Assembly (NCBI GenBank): GCA_030645915.1
Contig: JAUSNO010000005.1
Span: 62,001 to 126,000 of the forward strand
DNA length: 64,000 nt
Reading direction: 5' to 3'
From: Undibacterium sp.
GTDB taxonomy: Bacteria > Pseudomonadota > Gammaproteobacteria > Burkholderiales > Burkholderiaceae_D
Shown: positions 11,501 to 22,467 of the stretch, piece after piece
How the letters are laid out: each line of letters begins with the position of its first letter
How positions within the stretch are numbered: position 1 is the first letter of the stretch
Translations under genes and position numbers: made by a program
The notes under the pieces: generated by a model
Databases searched by the model: none
What the model saw: the letters and a program-made list of their open reading frames with translations, nothing else
What the model was told of the DNA's origin: nothing

Positions 11501-11731
11501 ACTGCAAAATGCCGGCCTTCCTGACTGGATTGCAAGTAATCCTGATGACTATGTAGCGCTTGCTATTTCACATACCAACGACCTTCAAGATTTAAATCAT
11601 TTACATCAGCAATTGCGACAACAAGTACTCGTATCACCATTATTTGACGCACCACGTTTCGCCGAAAATTTTGAAAACGCACTAAGAAAAATGTGGTCCG
11701 ACTGGTGCCATCAACAAAAAAGGATAATGCC

Positions 11732-11735
<4 letters not shown>
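8583..11735 (+). CDS. TPR-repeat GT41 (O-GlcNAc transferase/SPINDLY-like) glycosyltransferase
   Basis: More than ten consecutive ~34-aa TPRs ([16 protein letters not shown]...) then OGT catalytic domain ([60 protein letters not shown]). Confidence 0.92.
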
Positions 11736-12669
<934 letters not shown>

Positions 12670-12673
<4 letters not shown>

Positions 12674-13356
12674 TGAAAGGCCTCACACCATACAACATGA
12701 AAATTGTGGCAGAAGTACTTTCTGGCAGCTCTTATCAGTTTTCTTTACTTGAATTACTAGGCAGTAAGCCAGTCATCGTCGACTGCGGCGCGAACATAGG
12801 GAGTTTTTCCCTTGCATGTAAAACACAAATAGCTGACTGTCAGATCATTGCTGTTGAGCCTGACAAGAACTTATTTGCTGCTCTGACTGACAATCTACGT
12901 GACTATGACTCTGTCACTCTGATTCAGGCAGCGCTAACTGATCGCAATGGAACAATCTCACTAATGAATGGCAAAAATGACGGTGTCGCCAATTCAATAT
13001 TCAAAGGTGAAATGGTCTTAGAAAACTCAAGCACAATCGTTGAAAGCAAAGCGACTTTAGATTTTCTCACCAATATTAAACAAAGGTATCAGCGTATCGA
13101 CGTATTAAAGATGGATACCGAAGGGGCAGAATGGTATCTACTCGATTTACCTGAAGACATTCTGGCGGACGTCGGTCTGATTTACATGGAATACCATTCT
13201 GCCGACTTCTTCCCGCTTTTCTGTCACAAACTACACACAACGCATGTCATTCACAACGCGAAAATTCGATTTCCACATCGAGGCGAAGTCGCCTGGATTC
13301 GCAAAGATTTAATCACTGCGGAACAAAAAACTTACGAAATCAGACCTCAACAATAG
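12670..13356 (+). CDS. FkbM-family methyltransferase
   Basis: [33 protein letters not shown]. Confidence 0.82.
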
Positions 13357-13397
13357 AAATATGATTTCATTTTTAATAACCAAAATATCCCTAAATC

Positions 13398-14147
13398 TTA
13401 CTTCATCCGCTTCAGATACCCATCTGGAGCGACGCTGATTAATAACTTATTATTGATTTGGCGATCAATTTCAAATTCAGGATGTTCCTTAAGATAACTG
13501 CGTAATGCAGTTTTCGGATTATCACCAGGCCCCCACGGTCTATCTGGGAACATTTCTGCAGGCATATCCTCGATGACCGTATCAAATACAACACAGTAAC
13601 TACCAACAGAAGTCAGTGATGCGTATGCTTGCAATTCCGCGAGGACATGGTCATGCGTATGATTACTATCCAAGCTGATCAGAATACGCTTCTTATCGGC
13701 CGCCCTCGCCTGCACTTGCGCAATGATCTCTGGCGCAATACTGGAGCCTTGAATCATAGAAATACGCCGAAACATCGGATGCGCCTCGATCGCCTCGCGA
13801 TTGTGAGGGCGGATATCAATATCCACACCGAGTACCTCAGCGTCGTTAGGGCCTCCACATGCAGCATTGAGTTCCAACATTGATGCGAAAAAGATCAACG
13901 ATCCACCATGTGCAATGCCAGTCTCAATAATCAAGTCTGGCTGCACTTGCCAGATCAATTCCTGCATCGCCATGATGTCCTGAGGATACTGAATGATAGG
14001 TCGCCCCATCCATTCAAAATGATACGAATATTTTTTTGCATTCGCTTTATTCATCCAATCTTTACTTGCGTCTTTAAGAGAATGATCATGACCTAAATCT
14101 AAAATCTCTTGTTCGCATTCACGCTTAAAAAGCTCATACTGGGACAT
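13398..14147 (-). CDS. cephalosporin hydroxylase (CmcI)-family protein
   Basis: QPDLIIETGIAHGGSLIFFASMLEL; RILISLDSNHTHDHVLAEL. Confidence 0.8.
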   Translation of the reverse strand: MSQYELFKRECEQEILDLGHDHSLKDASKDWMNKANAKKYSYHFEWMGRPIIQYPQDIMAMQELIWQVQPDLIIETGIAHGGSLIFFASMLELNAACGGPNDAEVLGVDIDIRPHNREAIEAHPMFRRISMIQGSSIAPEIIAQVQARAADKKRILISLDSNHTHDHVLAELQAYASLTSVGSYCVVFDTVIEDMPAEMFPDRPWGPGDNPKTALRSYLKEHPEFEIDRQINNKLLISVAPDGYLKRMK

Positions 14148-14210
14148 GCTGCCTCCTTGATTTTTTTAAATATAGTCGCCATTTTTTTATAGCGGCTCAT
14201 GAAACTTTAC

Positions 14211-14915
14211 TTAATTCTGTTTAATCACTCGACCAGGATTGCCGATTACTGTCACACCAGCAGGAACATTTTTAGTAATTACAGCCCCCGCTCCAATCAC
14301 GCTGTTATCTCCAATACTCAAGCGAGGCAGAACGACAGCACCTGCGCCTATCATGACGTTATCACCTATATTAATACACCCACAAAGAGTAGCACCCGGA
14401 GCGATGTGGACACCATTGCCAATTAAGCATTCATGATCGATTGAGGCGCGATGATTCAGAATACAAGCTTCTCCAATGCGAGCTTCGGCAGAGACAACTG
14501 CTTGCGCTAAAATTTGCGTACCCGCTCCAATCGTCGCACTAATACACACTGATGCATTGGGGTGAATTAAATTAATGTCGAGCAAACCCTGTTGTCGAAA
14601 CAGTGCATGAATAGCCAAACGATCGCGCCCTCTTGCGCCACCAATTGCAGCCAAACCCACTACGTCAGTGACAGTTTTCATACTCTCGACCCAACGCTTA
14701 AAACCTGCCTCACCAACATAAAGAGGAACGCCCTCAATTGCGGGAGTCACGTTATCTCTATCAAACAGCGCAATGACTTTACCGCCAGTCAATGTAATCA
14801 GACTAGCCAGCACTTTCGCATGTCCGGCACTTCCCCATAATACATAGCACTGCCCTGCTTGTGGCATATCGGATCTCACCGATGACATGATGCCCGTCTT
14901 ATCCATACAGCACAC
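14211..14915 (-). CDS. NeuD/PglD-family sugar acetyltransferase (left-handed beta helix)
   Basis: YVLWGSAGHAKVLASLI; hexapeptide repeats (IGNGVHIAPGATLCGCINIGDNVMIGAGAVV). Confidence 0.85.
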   Translation of the reverse strand: MCCMDKTGIMSSVRSDMPQAGQCYVLWGSAGHAKVLASLITLTGGKVIALFDRDNVTPAIEGVPLYVGEAGFKRWVESMKTVTDVVGLAAIGGARGRDRLAIHALFRQQGLLDINLIHPNASVCISATIGAGTQILAQAVVSAEARIGEACILNHRASIDHECLIGNGVHIAPGATLCGCINIGDNVMIGAGAVVLPRLSIGDNSVIGAGAVITKNVPAGVTVIGNPGRVIKQN

Positions 14916-16008
14916 CGCGCACTAATTGCACTACCCGTTGCTGTTCTTCATCGTTCATATCGTGATAACTAGGCAAATTGATCGAGCGGGACATGATGTC
15001 AGTCGATGCTTTTGCACCACGCTGCGAGCCAAACATAGGCAAACTGGACAAGGGGTAAAAAAATACCCGGGCATCAATATTATCGGCCGCGAATGCTGCT
15101 TGCAGGCACTCGCTCGTCACCTTAGTTTCCGGATCGAATACAAGATTGGGCATCCAGGCGCCGATAACAGCTCCTGCTTGCTCGTCGTTCAGTTTGCATC
15201 CCTGGCAATCGTGCAAAAGTTCACGATAACGATGAAGAATCGCTTGCTTACGTGCGATTAGCTCATCAATGCGCGCCACTTGAGCGCACCCTATCGCAGC
15301 CTGAACATTGGACATTTTGTATTTATATCCCAGCATATCGGGCCAAAATTGTTTTTTCTGAGTCCGCGATCTTCCGTGGTTTGATAATGTTAATACTGTC
15401 TCATACAAGGCATCATCATTGGTCACGAACATACCGCCTTCACCAGTCGTGATGGTCTTGGTACCGTGAAATGAAAAACTGCCAAAAGCGCCCATGCTAC
15501 CGGCACGCCTTCCGTGCCATACCGAGCCTATGGCTTCAGCAGCATCTTCAATCACTGGAATGCCGTGACGTTCACCTATTGCCAGCAGCGCATCCATATC
15601 GCATAGATTGCCGTACAGATGCACGGCAATAATTGCTTTGGTTCTTGGCGTGATCGCAGCCTCTACCTGTTGCGGATCAAGGCACCAAGTTTGCGCCAAG
15701 ATATCAACAAAAACAGGAGTCGCACCTAAATGTACGATGGGTGCAGCAGAGGCTATCCAGTTAGTGTCCGCCAAAATGACCTCATCGCCAACACCGATGC
15801 CCAATGCAGCCAACCCCATGTGTAATGCACCAGTGCAACTTGAGGTGGCAATAGCATGTTTCACGCCCAAATGCGCTTTAAAAGCAGCTTCAAAACGATG
15901 AATATATTCATAGCAATGTTCACCCCAACCATTGGCAGTAGCATCGGTAGCGTAACGCACCTCCAATTCGGTGATTGAGGGTTTGGTATAGGGAATACGC
16001 GGCTTCAT
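14899..16008 (-). CDS. DegT/DnrJ/EryC1 sugar aminotransferase
   Basis: VKHAIATSSCTGALHMGLAALGIGVGDEVI; VIEDAAEAIGS; PLP lysine in SFHGTKTITTGEGG. Confidence 0.9.
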   Translation of the reverse strand: MKPRIPYTKPSITELEVRYATDATANGWGEHCYEYIHRFEAAFKAHLGVKHAIATSSCTGALHMGLAALGIGVGDEVILADTNWIASAAPIVHLGATPVFVDILAQTWCLDPQQVEAAITPRTKAIIAVHLYGNLCDMDALLAIGERHGIPVIEDAAEAIGSVWHGRRAGSMGAFGSFSFHGTKTITTGEGGMFVTNDDALYETVLTLSNHGRSRTQKKQFWPDMLGYKYKMSNVQAAIGCAQVARIDELIARKQAILHRYRELLHDCQGCKLNDEQAGAVIGAWMPNLVFDPETKVTSECLQAAFAADNIDARVFFYPLSSLPMFGSQRGAKASTDIMSRSINLPSYHDMNDEEQQRVVQLVRGVLYG

Positions 16009-16052
16009 AAGTATCCTGTTATCGTCAATCGTGCGTGTTGCAAAATACCCCC

Positions 16053-17288
16053 TTAAAGAATCTGCAAGCTAGGAATAGCGACAACAAACCGCGCTCCCCA
16101 AGATTGAATCTCTGCAATGTCTCGCGTAATTTCGTCTTGCAAATTCCACGGCAGTATCAATATTCTGTCCGGTTTATCTGCCAACAAGTGCGCCAAACCA
16201 AAGACCGGAATGCGACTACCAGGTAAAAATTTTCCTTGCTTATGGACATTGATATCGACCACATAGGGCAATAAATCAGGACGGACACCCGCAAAGTTCA
16301 ATAATGTGCTTCCCTTCGCTGCAGCACCATAAGCAGCAACGCGTAATCCTGTTCGTTTGCAATCCAGTAAAAATTGTAGCAGATCAAATTTTGCTTGCTC
16401 AGCACGGAACTGCACATCTTGATAAAACGCCAGTGTCGTCATGCCCGCAGTACGTTCTTTTTGTAACACTCCATTCACGCTGTCTTGTTCTGCATGACAT
16501 CGCGTATCGGCGCGCTGCGCCAATACCCGCAAGCTGCCGCCATGCGTTGGCCACTCCTGCACATCAAAAATATGCAAACCATTGCGGGCAAAAATACCCT
16601 GAACTGCATGCAGCGACAGATAGGAATAATGTTCGTGATAGGCAGTATCAAATTGATTTTGTTGCACCATATTGAGCAGATGCGGAAACTCAAAACTGGC
16701 TACGCCATGCGGTTTCAATAAACGGGTAAATCCTGCGACAAAATCATTAATGTCTGGTACGTGCGCCAGCACATTGTTTGCCACTGACAAATCCACGGTC
16801 TTGCCTTGCGCCACCAACTCATTGGCTAATTGTGTACCAAAGAATCGCTCAACAATTGAGATGCCCTTGGCACGTGCTGCATTAGCTGTACTGGTGGTTG
16901 GCTCTATCCCAAAACAAGGAATACCCGCTGCCTGAACATACTGCAATAAATAACCATCATTGGCGGCAACTTCCATCACCAGGCTATCCGCATTCAACTT
17001 CAATTCTTCAAGCATGCTAATCACGAATCGTTGAGCATGTTGCAACCAACTGGAAGAACACGAGCTGAAATAGGCGTACTCGGCATCGAACAGGCTTTCG
17101 CGTCCGGTGAAATCAAGCGTCTGCACCAGCCAGCAGGCATCACATACCATCAACTTAAGCGGCAGCCAGGTCTCAGCCTGATGCAATGCGTCAGCACGAA
17201 GATAGGCGTTCGATGGTGGTGCTGTACCAAGATCGAGAAAAACCTGTGTCAGCGGATGCCCGCAATGCCTGCACTGGCAAGATGTCAT
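16053..17288 (-). CDS. sugar C-methyltransferase (TylCIII/NovU-like, N-terminal zinc domain)
   Basis: CRHCGHPLTQVFLDLGTAPPSNAYL; VCDACWLVQT; EVAANDGYLLQYV; AYGAAAKGSTLLNFAGV. Confidence 0.88.
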   Translation of the reverse strand: MTSCQCRHCGHPLTQVFLDLGTAPPSNAYLRADALHQAETWLPLKLMVCDACWLVQTLDFTGRESLFDAEYAYFSSCSSSWLQHAQRFVISMLEELKLNADSLVMEVAANDGYLLQYVQAAGIPCFGIEPTTSTANAARAKGISIVERFFGTQLANELVAQGKTVDLSVANNVLAHVPDINDFVAGFTRLLKPHGVASFEFPHLLNMVQQNQFDTAYHEHYSYLSLHAVQGIFARNGLHIFDVQEWPTHGGSLRVLAQRADTRCHAEQDSVNGVLQKERTAGMTTLAFYQDVQFRAEQAKFDLLQFLLDCKRTGLRVAAYGAAAKGSTLLNFAGVRPDLLPYVVDINVHKQGKFLPGSRIPVFGLAHLLADKPDRILILPWNLQDEITRDIAEIQSWGARFVVAIPSLQIL

Positions 17289-17848
17289 AAGCCCACTCCG
17301 AAAAAATTTTTTGACAACAAAACACTGGCAAGATCTTTATCTGACATATCGGCAACTGTTAGCGGCCAAGTGATGCCTATTTGGGGATCGAAGGCGTTCA
17401 CATTCAACTCGCTGTCAGGTGCGTAAGCTTGGCTATGACAATACATCATCTCGACCTCATCGGTCAGCGCTTGAAACCCATGGGCAAAACCTGCGGGGAT
17501 AAGGTAGGAGCGTTTATTGTCAGCGGATAAAAGTTCGGCATGCCATTGTAAAAAGGTGGGGGAGTGAGTTCGCAAATCCACCGCCACGTCCCATACCTCA
17601 CCGCGCAAACAAGTAATCAATTTCATCTCAGCATGGGGTGGCAATTGCAAATGCAAGCCGCGCACAGTCCCTTTACGTAACGTAAAAGTATGATTTATTT
17701 GCGCCACTGGCTGCGACCATCCAAAAGGCAGCAACTCATCCGCACAAAATAAACGCTGCAAGTAACCCCGCGCATCACCTAGTGGCTTGCGTTGCAACAA
17801 ATACAATCCCGGTAGCGGAGATAGCAATAAATCAAAGCGTTGTATCAT
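17285..17848 (-). CDS. dTDP-4-dehydrorhamnose 3,5-epimerase (RfbC)-like
   Basis: DARGYLQRLF; GTVRGLHLQLPPHAEMKLITCLRGEVWDVAVDLR; YLIPAGFAHGFQAL. Confidence 0.88.
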   Translation of the reverse strand: MIQRFDLLLSPLPGLYLLQRKPLGDARGYLQRLFCADELLPFGWSQPVAQINHTFTLRKGTVRGLHLQLPPHAEMKLITCLRGEVWDVAVDLRTHSPTFLQWHAELLSADNKRSYLIPAGFAHGFQALTDEVEMMYCHSQAYAPDSELNVNAFDPQIGITWPLTVADMSDKDLASVLLSKNFFGVGL

Positions 17849-17975
17849 AACTAATGCTTATTCAGATCACCAGTAAATGGGAATGAAATTGAGGTGAACA
17901 TCAATTCAAAAACAACATACTCCCTTATTTTCACAACAAATAACACCTCTTACGCCTATTAATCATGTGGTTTAA

Positions 17976-17999
17976 AAATATACTACGTGCAGTATATTT
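17976..17999. promoter_or_regulatory. perfect 9-bp inverted repeat between rfbG-like and rfbC-like genes
   Basis: AAATATACT-ACGTGC-AGTATATTT in a 175-bp AT-rich gap. Confidence 0.35.
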
Positions 18000-18023
18000 A
18001 AATTCACAAAAACCTCCGCATTT

Positions 18024-19094
18024 TCATACTGTGGAGTAGGCATCCAGATCCCGATCACATAATGTACGTGCCGAAACGCCTAGTCCAAAATCGCGATACC
18101 AATGCATGCTTCGAGAGACCGCATCCTGCAAATTCCAGCGCTGTGCAATCCCTAACTCACGCTTCGACTTGCTCACATCCAAGGCCAGCAATCCGGCTTC
18201 ATGTGGTCCGTTTATCTCATTGGAAAACGCAATGTCACCGCGACCATAACCGGCACGCGCCAACTCCACAACGTCACGCACGCTGGCAGCACCCTCTGGT
18301 CCAAAATTCCATGCCGATCCCTTATGCGGAGATTGAAATGCGTGCTGGGCCAAACATAAGTAAGCAGACAAAGGCTCCAACACATGCTGCCATGGGCGTA
18401 ATGCATCCGGGCGGCGGATTTGCAGCACATCACCTCGTTGCCATGCACGCACTGCATCTGGCAGCAAACGATCCTCGGACCAATCGCCACCACCAATGAC
18501 ATTTCCCGCCCTAGCCACCTCAACAGTCACGCCCTGCTCTGCCAGAAACGCGTCACGGTAACCAGCAATCACCAATTCAGAGGCTGCCTTACTCGCGCTA
18601 TATGGATCATGTCCGCCCAGCTCGGCCGATTCGGCATACGGAGCGATTTGCTCATGATTGCGATACACCTTATCGGTCGTCACCATCAACGCAAACTTGA
18701 CGGCAGAAACACCACGCAAAGACTCTAAAAGGTTGGCACTCCCCATCACATTGGTTTCAAAAGTCACCAAAGGTTCTCGGTAGCTAGACCGTACCAAGGC
18801 CTGTGCCGCCAGATGCAATACGATCTCAGGCTGACAACTCTGCACTACCTGTTTGATTCTATTAATATCCCTGATGTCGCCGATCTGGCTAGACAGCATG
18901 GTACTCACTCCCAGTGCATCATAAAGACTGGGTGACGACGTCGGCGCCAGCGCCAATCCGGTCACGTCAGCGCCCAAGCGGCTAAGCCACAGCGCAAGCC
19001 ATGCGCCTTTAAAGCCAGTGTGACCAGTCAATAAAACACGTCGTCCACGCCAGAATGCAGGATCAGGCAAAGGGTTTTTCAATATTTTAAGCAT
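18024..19094 (-). CDS. rfbG: CDP-glucose 4,6-dehydratase
   Basis: RVLLTGHTGFKGAWLALWLSRLGADVTGLAL; VTTDKVYRN; adjacent to rfbF. Confidence 0.93.
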   Translation of the reverse strand: MLKILKNPLPDPAFWRGRRVLLTGHTGFKGAWLALWLSRLGADVTGLALAPTSSPSLYDALGVSTMLSSQIGDIRDINRIKQVVQSCQPEIVLHLAAQALVRSSYREPLVTFETNVMGSANLLESLRGVSAVKFALMVTTDKVYRNHEQIAPYAESAELGGHDPYSASKAASELVIAGYRDAFLAEQGVTVEVARAGNVIGGGDWSEDRLLPDAVRAWQRGDVLQIRRPDALRPWQHVLEPLSAYLCLAQHAFQSPHKGSAWNFGPEGAASVRDVVELARAGYGRGDIAFSNEINGPHEAGLLALDVSKSKRELGIAQRWNLQDAVSRSMHWYRDFGLGVSARTLCDRDLDAYSTV

Positions 19095-19100
19095 ACGCGC

Positions 19101-19871
19101 CTACCAGGTTCGCCAAGGTGCACGTCCGGACTGCCATAAATCTTCGAGCAGATTTTTTTCTCGCAAGGTATCCATCGCCTGCCAAAATCCCGAATGCTCA
19201 AACGCCATTAACTGCTGATCGTGTGCAAGTGAAGCAAGCGGTTCCGCCTCCCAGCTCACACTATCACCATTGATCAAATCCAGTACTTTTGGCGACAACA
19301 CAAAAAAACCGCCATTAATCCAACCGCCCTCACCTTTCGGTTTTTCTGTAAAGCCAAAAACCTGATCTCCATTTCGCTCCAACGCACCATAACGTCCCGG
19401 CGGCAATACAGCCGTAATCGTCGCCAACTTGCCATGTGTACGGTGAAAAGCAATAGACGACGCAATATCGACATCAGAAACGCCATCGCCATAGGTGAAG
19501 CAAAACGCCTCTTCGTCTTGTACATATCGTGCAATGCGCTTCAATCGCCCGCCAGTCATCGTATCTTCGCCAGTATCGACCAAAGTTACCTTCCACGGTT
19601 CCGCATGATGCTCATGCACTTCCATACGGTTATTTTGCATGTCAAAGGTAACATCAGACATATGTAAAAAGTAATTTGCAAAATACTCTTTGATTAAGTA
19701 ACCGCGATAACCGCAGCAAATCACGAACTCATTCACACCGTGCGCAGCATAACTTTTCATGATGTGCCACAAAATTGGTTTTCCGCCGATTTCTATCATC
19801 GGTTTCGGTTTTAAATGAGTTTCCTCACTAATACGAGTACCCAAACCACCTGCCAAAATCACCGCCTTCAT
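19101..19871 (-). CDS. rfbF: glucose-1-phosphate cytidylyltransferase (start at MKAVILAGG)
   Basis: [53 protein letters not shown]. Confidence 0.95.
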   Translation of the reverse strand: MKAVILAGGLGTRISEETHLKPKPMIEIGGKPILWHIMKSYAAHGVNEFVICCGYRGYLIKEYFANYFLHMSDVTFDMQNNRMEVHEHHAEPWKVTLVDTGEDTMTGGRLKRIARYVQDEEAFCFTYGDGVSDVDIASSIAFHRTHGKLATITAVLPPGRYGALERNGDQVFGFTEKPKGEGGWINGGFFVLSPKVLDLINGDSVSWEAEPLASLAHDQQLMAFEHSGFWQAMDTLREKNLLEDLWQSGRAPWRTW

Positions 19872-22075
19872 GTCTTTTGCTCCTCGCAATAAATCTGCCA
19901 CATTTGACGATACGTCTCTTCCAATGAGCGTGCAAATCCAACTTCATCCATCAATTTAGACGCTTGCATTTCACTTCTTAAATTAGCACGCAATTTTTTT
20001 AAACCGTTGATATCATGCGCAAGCATAATTGCTTTTTGGGCGTACTCCGCCTCGTTTGTCGCGATCCATTCGGGATGTCCAATGGCGTGCAGGACAGTTG
20101 ATCCAATACGACCAACAGTAGGCCTGTCAGCCAATGATATAAAAGGCACCCCCATTAATATGGTTTCCAAAAGGGTAACGCCTGAATTATGGGGAAAACA
20201 ATCCAGGCCAATATCAATTTCACTTAAGAGTCCCCACACGGGACTGGTAAATCCAATGTCCAAGCGTGATCGATCAATGCCAAACACCGCAAACTCTGCG
20301 GCCATATTCTCTTGCGCCTCTTTGTCCTTAAAATCACCACTATTAATAATCAGGCGAGAATTTGGCATGGCATCCAAGATAGCAGCCCACACTCTAACTA
20401 CACGGTAATTAATACGAACAGCGCGCGAGAGGCATCCGAAAGTTATAAATCCTTTCTCTTCCGCAGGTAATGGGGATACTTCAGCCAGTGGCGTATTTGG
20501 ACGAAAAGAAAAAGGTGGTCGATCCAAACACCACAATTTTTCAGCCATGAAATTTTGACAGTCATCGGTAACACCAGGCTTATCTGCCAGATAATAATCA
20601 ATGGCAGTAAGACCAGTGGTATAGCCGTACTCAAGCCAGTGCATAGAGACAGGCGCAGGTTTTCTGGCGAATACCAGCAAACGATTTTCTGCGGTATGAC
20701 CCGCAACATCGACAAGAATATCAATGCCGTCGGCTCTTATCCTCTCGACGAGTTGGTCATCCGTCATCTCATTCGTGCGTACCCAATGATCGACTACATT
20801 TTTATATTGCTCTGTAATCTCATCTTCAATGGATGGATTTGCATAGGCATAAATCTCGACAGCCTCTTTATCGTGATGCTCAAAAAGAGGAAGCATAAAA
20901 AATTTACATACCTGATTGCAAAATGATGCCGTAAGGTAGCCAACCTTTAAACGTTTATTAATCGCAGGGACATTATTATGTGGACGCCATAAATCTCTAT
21001 ATTGGGCAGCAAAGCGTCTTTCAAATTCCTGATATGCAGAAAAAATAGCTTCCGGTGTCATATCTGGGTGATAGTTCAAACAAAATAAGAGATTGGTAAA
21101 CAATCGACGAGTAAAGGATGTATTTTGGTCATCTCTCATCGACAATGCATGCATATAAGCTTCCAAAGAGGCGTCAAGTCGCTTAAGATCGCGCAGCACA
21201 TCACCATATCCCGCCCATATTTCTGGTATTTCTTGGTTCAAACTTAGCGCTAGCTCGCTCAATGTTAATGCATCGCTCAATTTACCATCCAACCTAAGTG
21301 CCTCAACCAAATTCGGATATACCTGAATTAAGTTCGGATCCAAGGTTAATGCCTTGTTGTAATTTGCAATACCATCTTTTCGATTACCCGCTGACACATA
21401 TGCTTGTCCTAAATTGCTATACAAATAAGCTTGATCAGGTGCCAAGCTAATCGCTTCGGAAAGCGTGGCTATCGCCCCCCTAGAATCAGCGATATATTTC
21501 AATGCGTTACCAAGATTATTTAATGTTACTACTGATGATGGAGATAACTTATTCGCTTTACGCAACACCTCAATTGCCTCTACATAGCGCTCGAGGGAAA
21601 TCAAGCTGTTGCCAAGGTTAATCAAAACATTGACATTATCAGGAAGTAACTCGAGCGCCTTTAACAAAGTAGCTTGCGCCTCCAAAAATCGTTCCTGTCC
21701 TATATAAGCAATCCCCAAATAATCCCAAGAGCGCCCATTTCCAGGACAAAATTGCGTCAGCCAAAGACTAGCCCTTTCCATCAATACATGCTGCTTCCTA
21801 GCAAAAAGCTGTTCAAGAACATTGTAATAAACAGTATATTGATCTTGCCGGGGTTTAGCCGCATTAAAACTTATCTGCAAATAAGTCAATGCGGATTCGT
21901 TCTCGCACATTTCATAACAATACCGACCAAGTAGAAAGTTCGCTTCTGCGTGCAGGGGAAATTTTTGCAAAATACCTTCACACAACTGCTTTGCTGAAGA
22001 CAAATTCCCCTTTCCAAAATCTAATGTAGCATCACGCAACATTTTTTTGACATCAAAACTTGATTTTCTCATCAC
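19868..22075 (-). CDS. second TPR-GT41 (SPINDLY/OGT-like) glycosyltransferase, divergent donor motifs
   Basis: TPRs plus [67 protein letters not shown]. Confidence 0.88.
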   Translation of the reverse strand: MMRKSSFDVKKMLRDATLDFGKGNLSSAKQLCEGILQKFPLHAEANFLLGRYCYEMCENESALTYLQISFNAAKPRQDQYTVYYNVLEQLFARKQHVLMERASLWLTQFCPGNGRSWDYLGIAYIGQERFLEAQATLLKALELLPDNVNVLINLGNSLISLERYVEAIEVLRKANKLSPSSVVTLNNLGNALKYIADSRGAIATLSEAISLAPDQAYLYSNLGQAYVSAGNRKDGIANYNKALTLDPNLIQVYPNLVEALRLDGKLSDALTLSELALSLNQEIPEIWAGYGDVLRDLKRLDASLEAYMHALSMRDDQNTSFTRRLFTNLLFCLNYHPDMTPEAIFSAYQEFERRFAAQYRDLWRPHNNVPAINKRLKVGYLTASFCNQVCKFFMLPLFEHHDKEAVEIYAYANPSIEDEITEQYKNVVDHWVRTNEMTDDQLVERIRADGIDILVDVAGHTAENRLLVFARKPAPVSMHWLEYGYTTGLTAIDYYLADKPGVTDDCQNFMAEKLWCLDRPPFSFRPNTPLAEVSPLPAEEKGFITFGCLSRAVRINYRVVRVWAAILDAMPNSRLIINSGDFKDKEAQENMAAEFAVFGIDRSRLDIGFTSPVWGLLSEIDIGLDCFPHNSGVTLLETILMGVPFISLADRPTVGRIGSTVLHAIGHPEWIATNEAEYAQKAIMLAHDINGLKKLRANLRSEMQASKLMDEVGFARSLEETYRQMWQIYCEEQKT

Positions 22076-22352
22076 GGCTCACTTATTAACTACACGCAAT
22101 ATTAACAACATACACTTACGTACTTACTTTGTAAAAAGTGCAAATTAAGCTTTTTTCAACTTATAAGAGGACAAAACTGAAAAACAGCATTAGTAAAATC
22201 TAGTTTAATTGAAAAATCAGCTTAACTATTTAACAAAAAAAGCCCTAAAACTTATTTAGTTCTCGCTATAAAGTATTTTTTTTTTTGGTCGTTGAGCGGA
22301 ACAAGATAAAAAACTTGAGAGCAATTTAAAGTATTTATTTACAGTAACTTAT

Positions 22353-22379
22353 TAAATATTTTAAGACATCGGCCGTTAC
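22353..22379 (+). promoter_or_regulatory. sigma-28 (FliA) promoter of fliC
   Basis: TAAATATT-N11-GCCGTTAC against TAAAGTTT-N11-GCCGATAA (6/8 + 6/8). Confidence 0.65.
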
Positions 22380-22467
22380 CAAATTCAACGGCGGTCCGAT
22401 TGTCAAAGTAAGACAGACCAAAGTTTAAGGCGTATCGCCAAATTTGAATAACTTAGGGAGAATTAAA

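Noticed and set aside
18062-18728. Overlapping + strand ORFs of 102-145 aa
   Set aside because: Antisense to rfbG without domain content.
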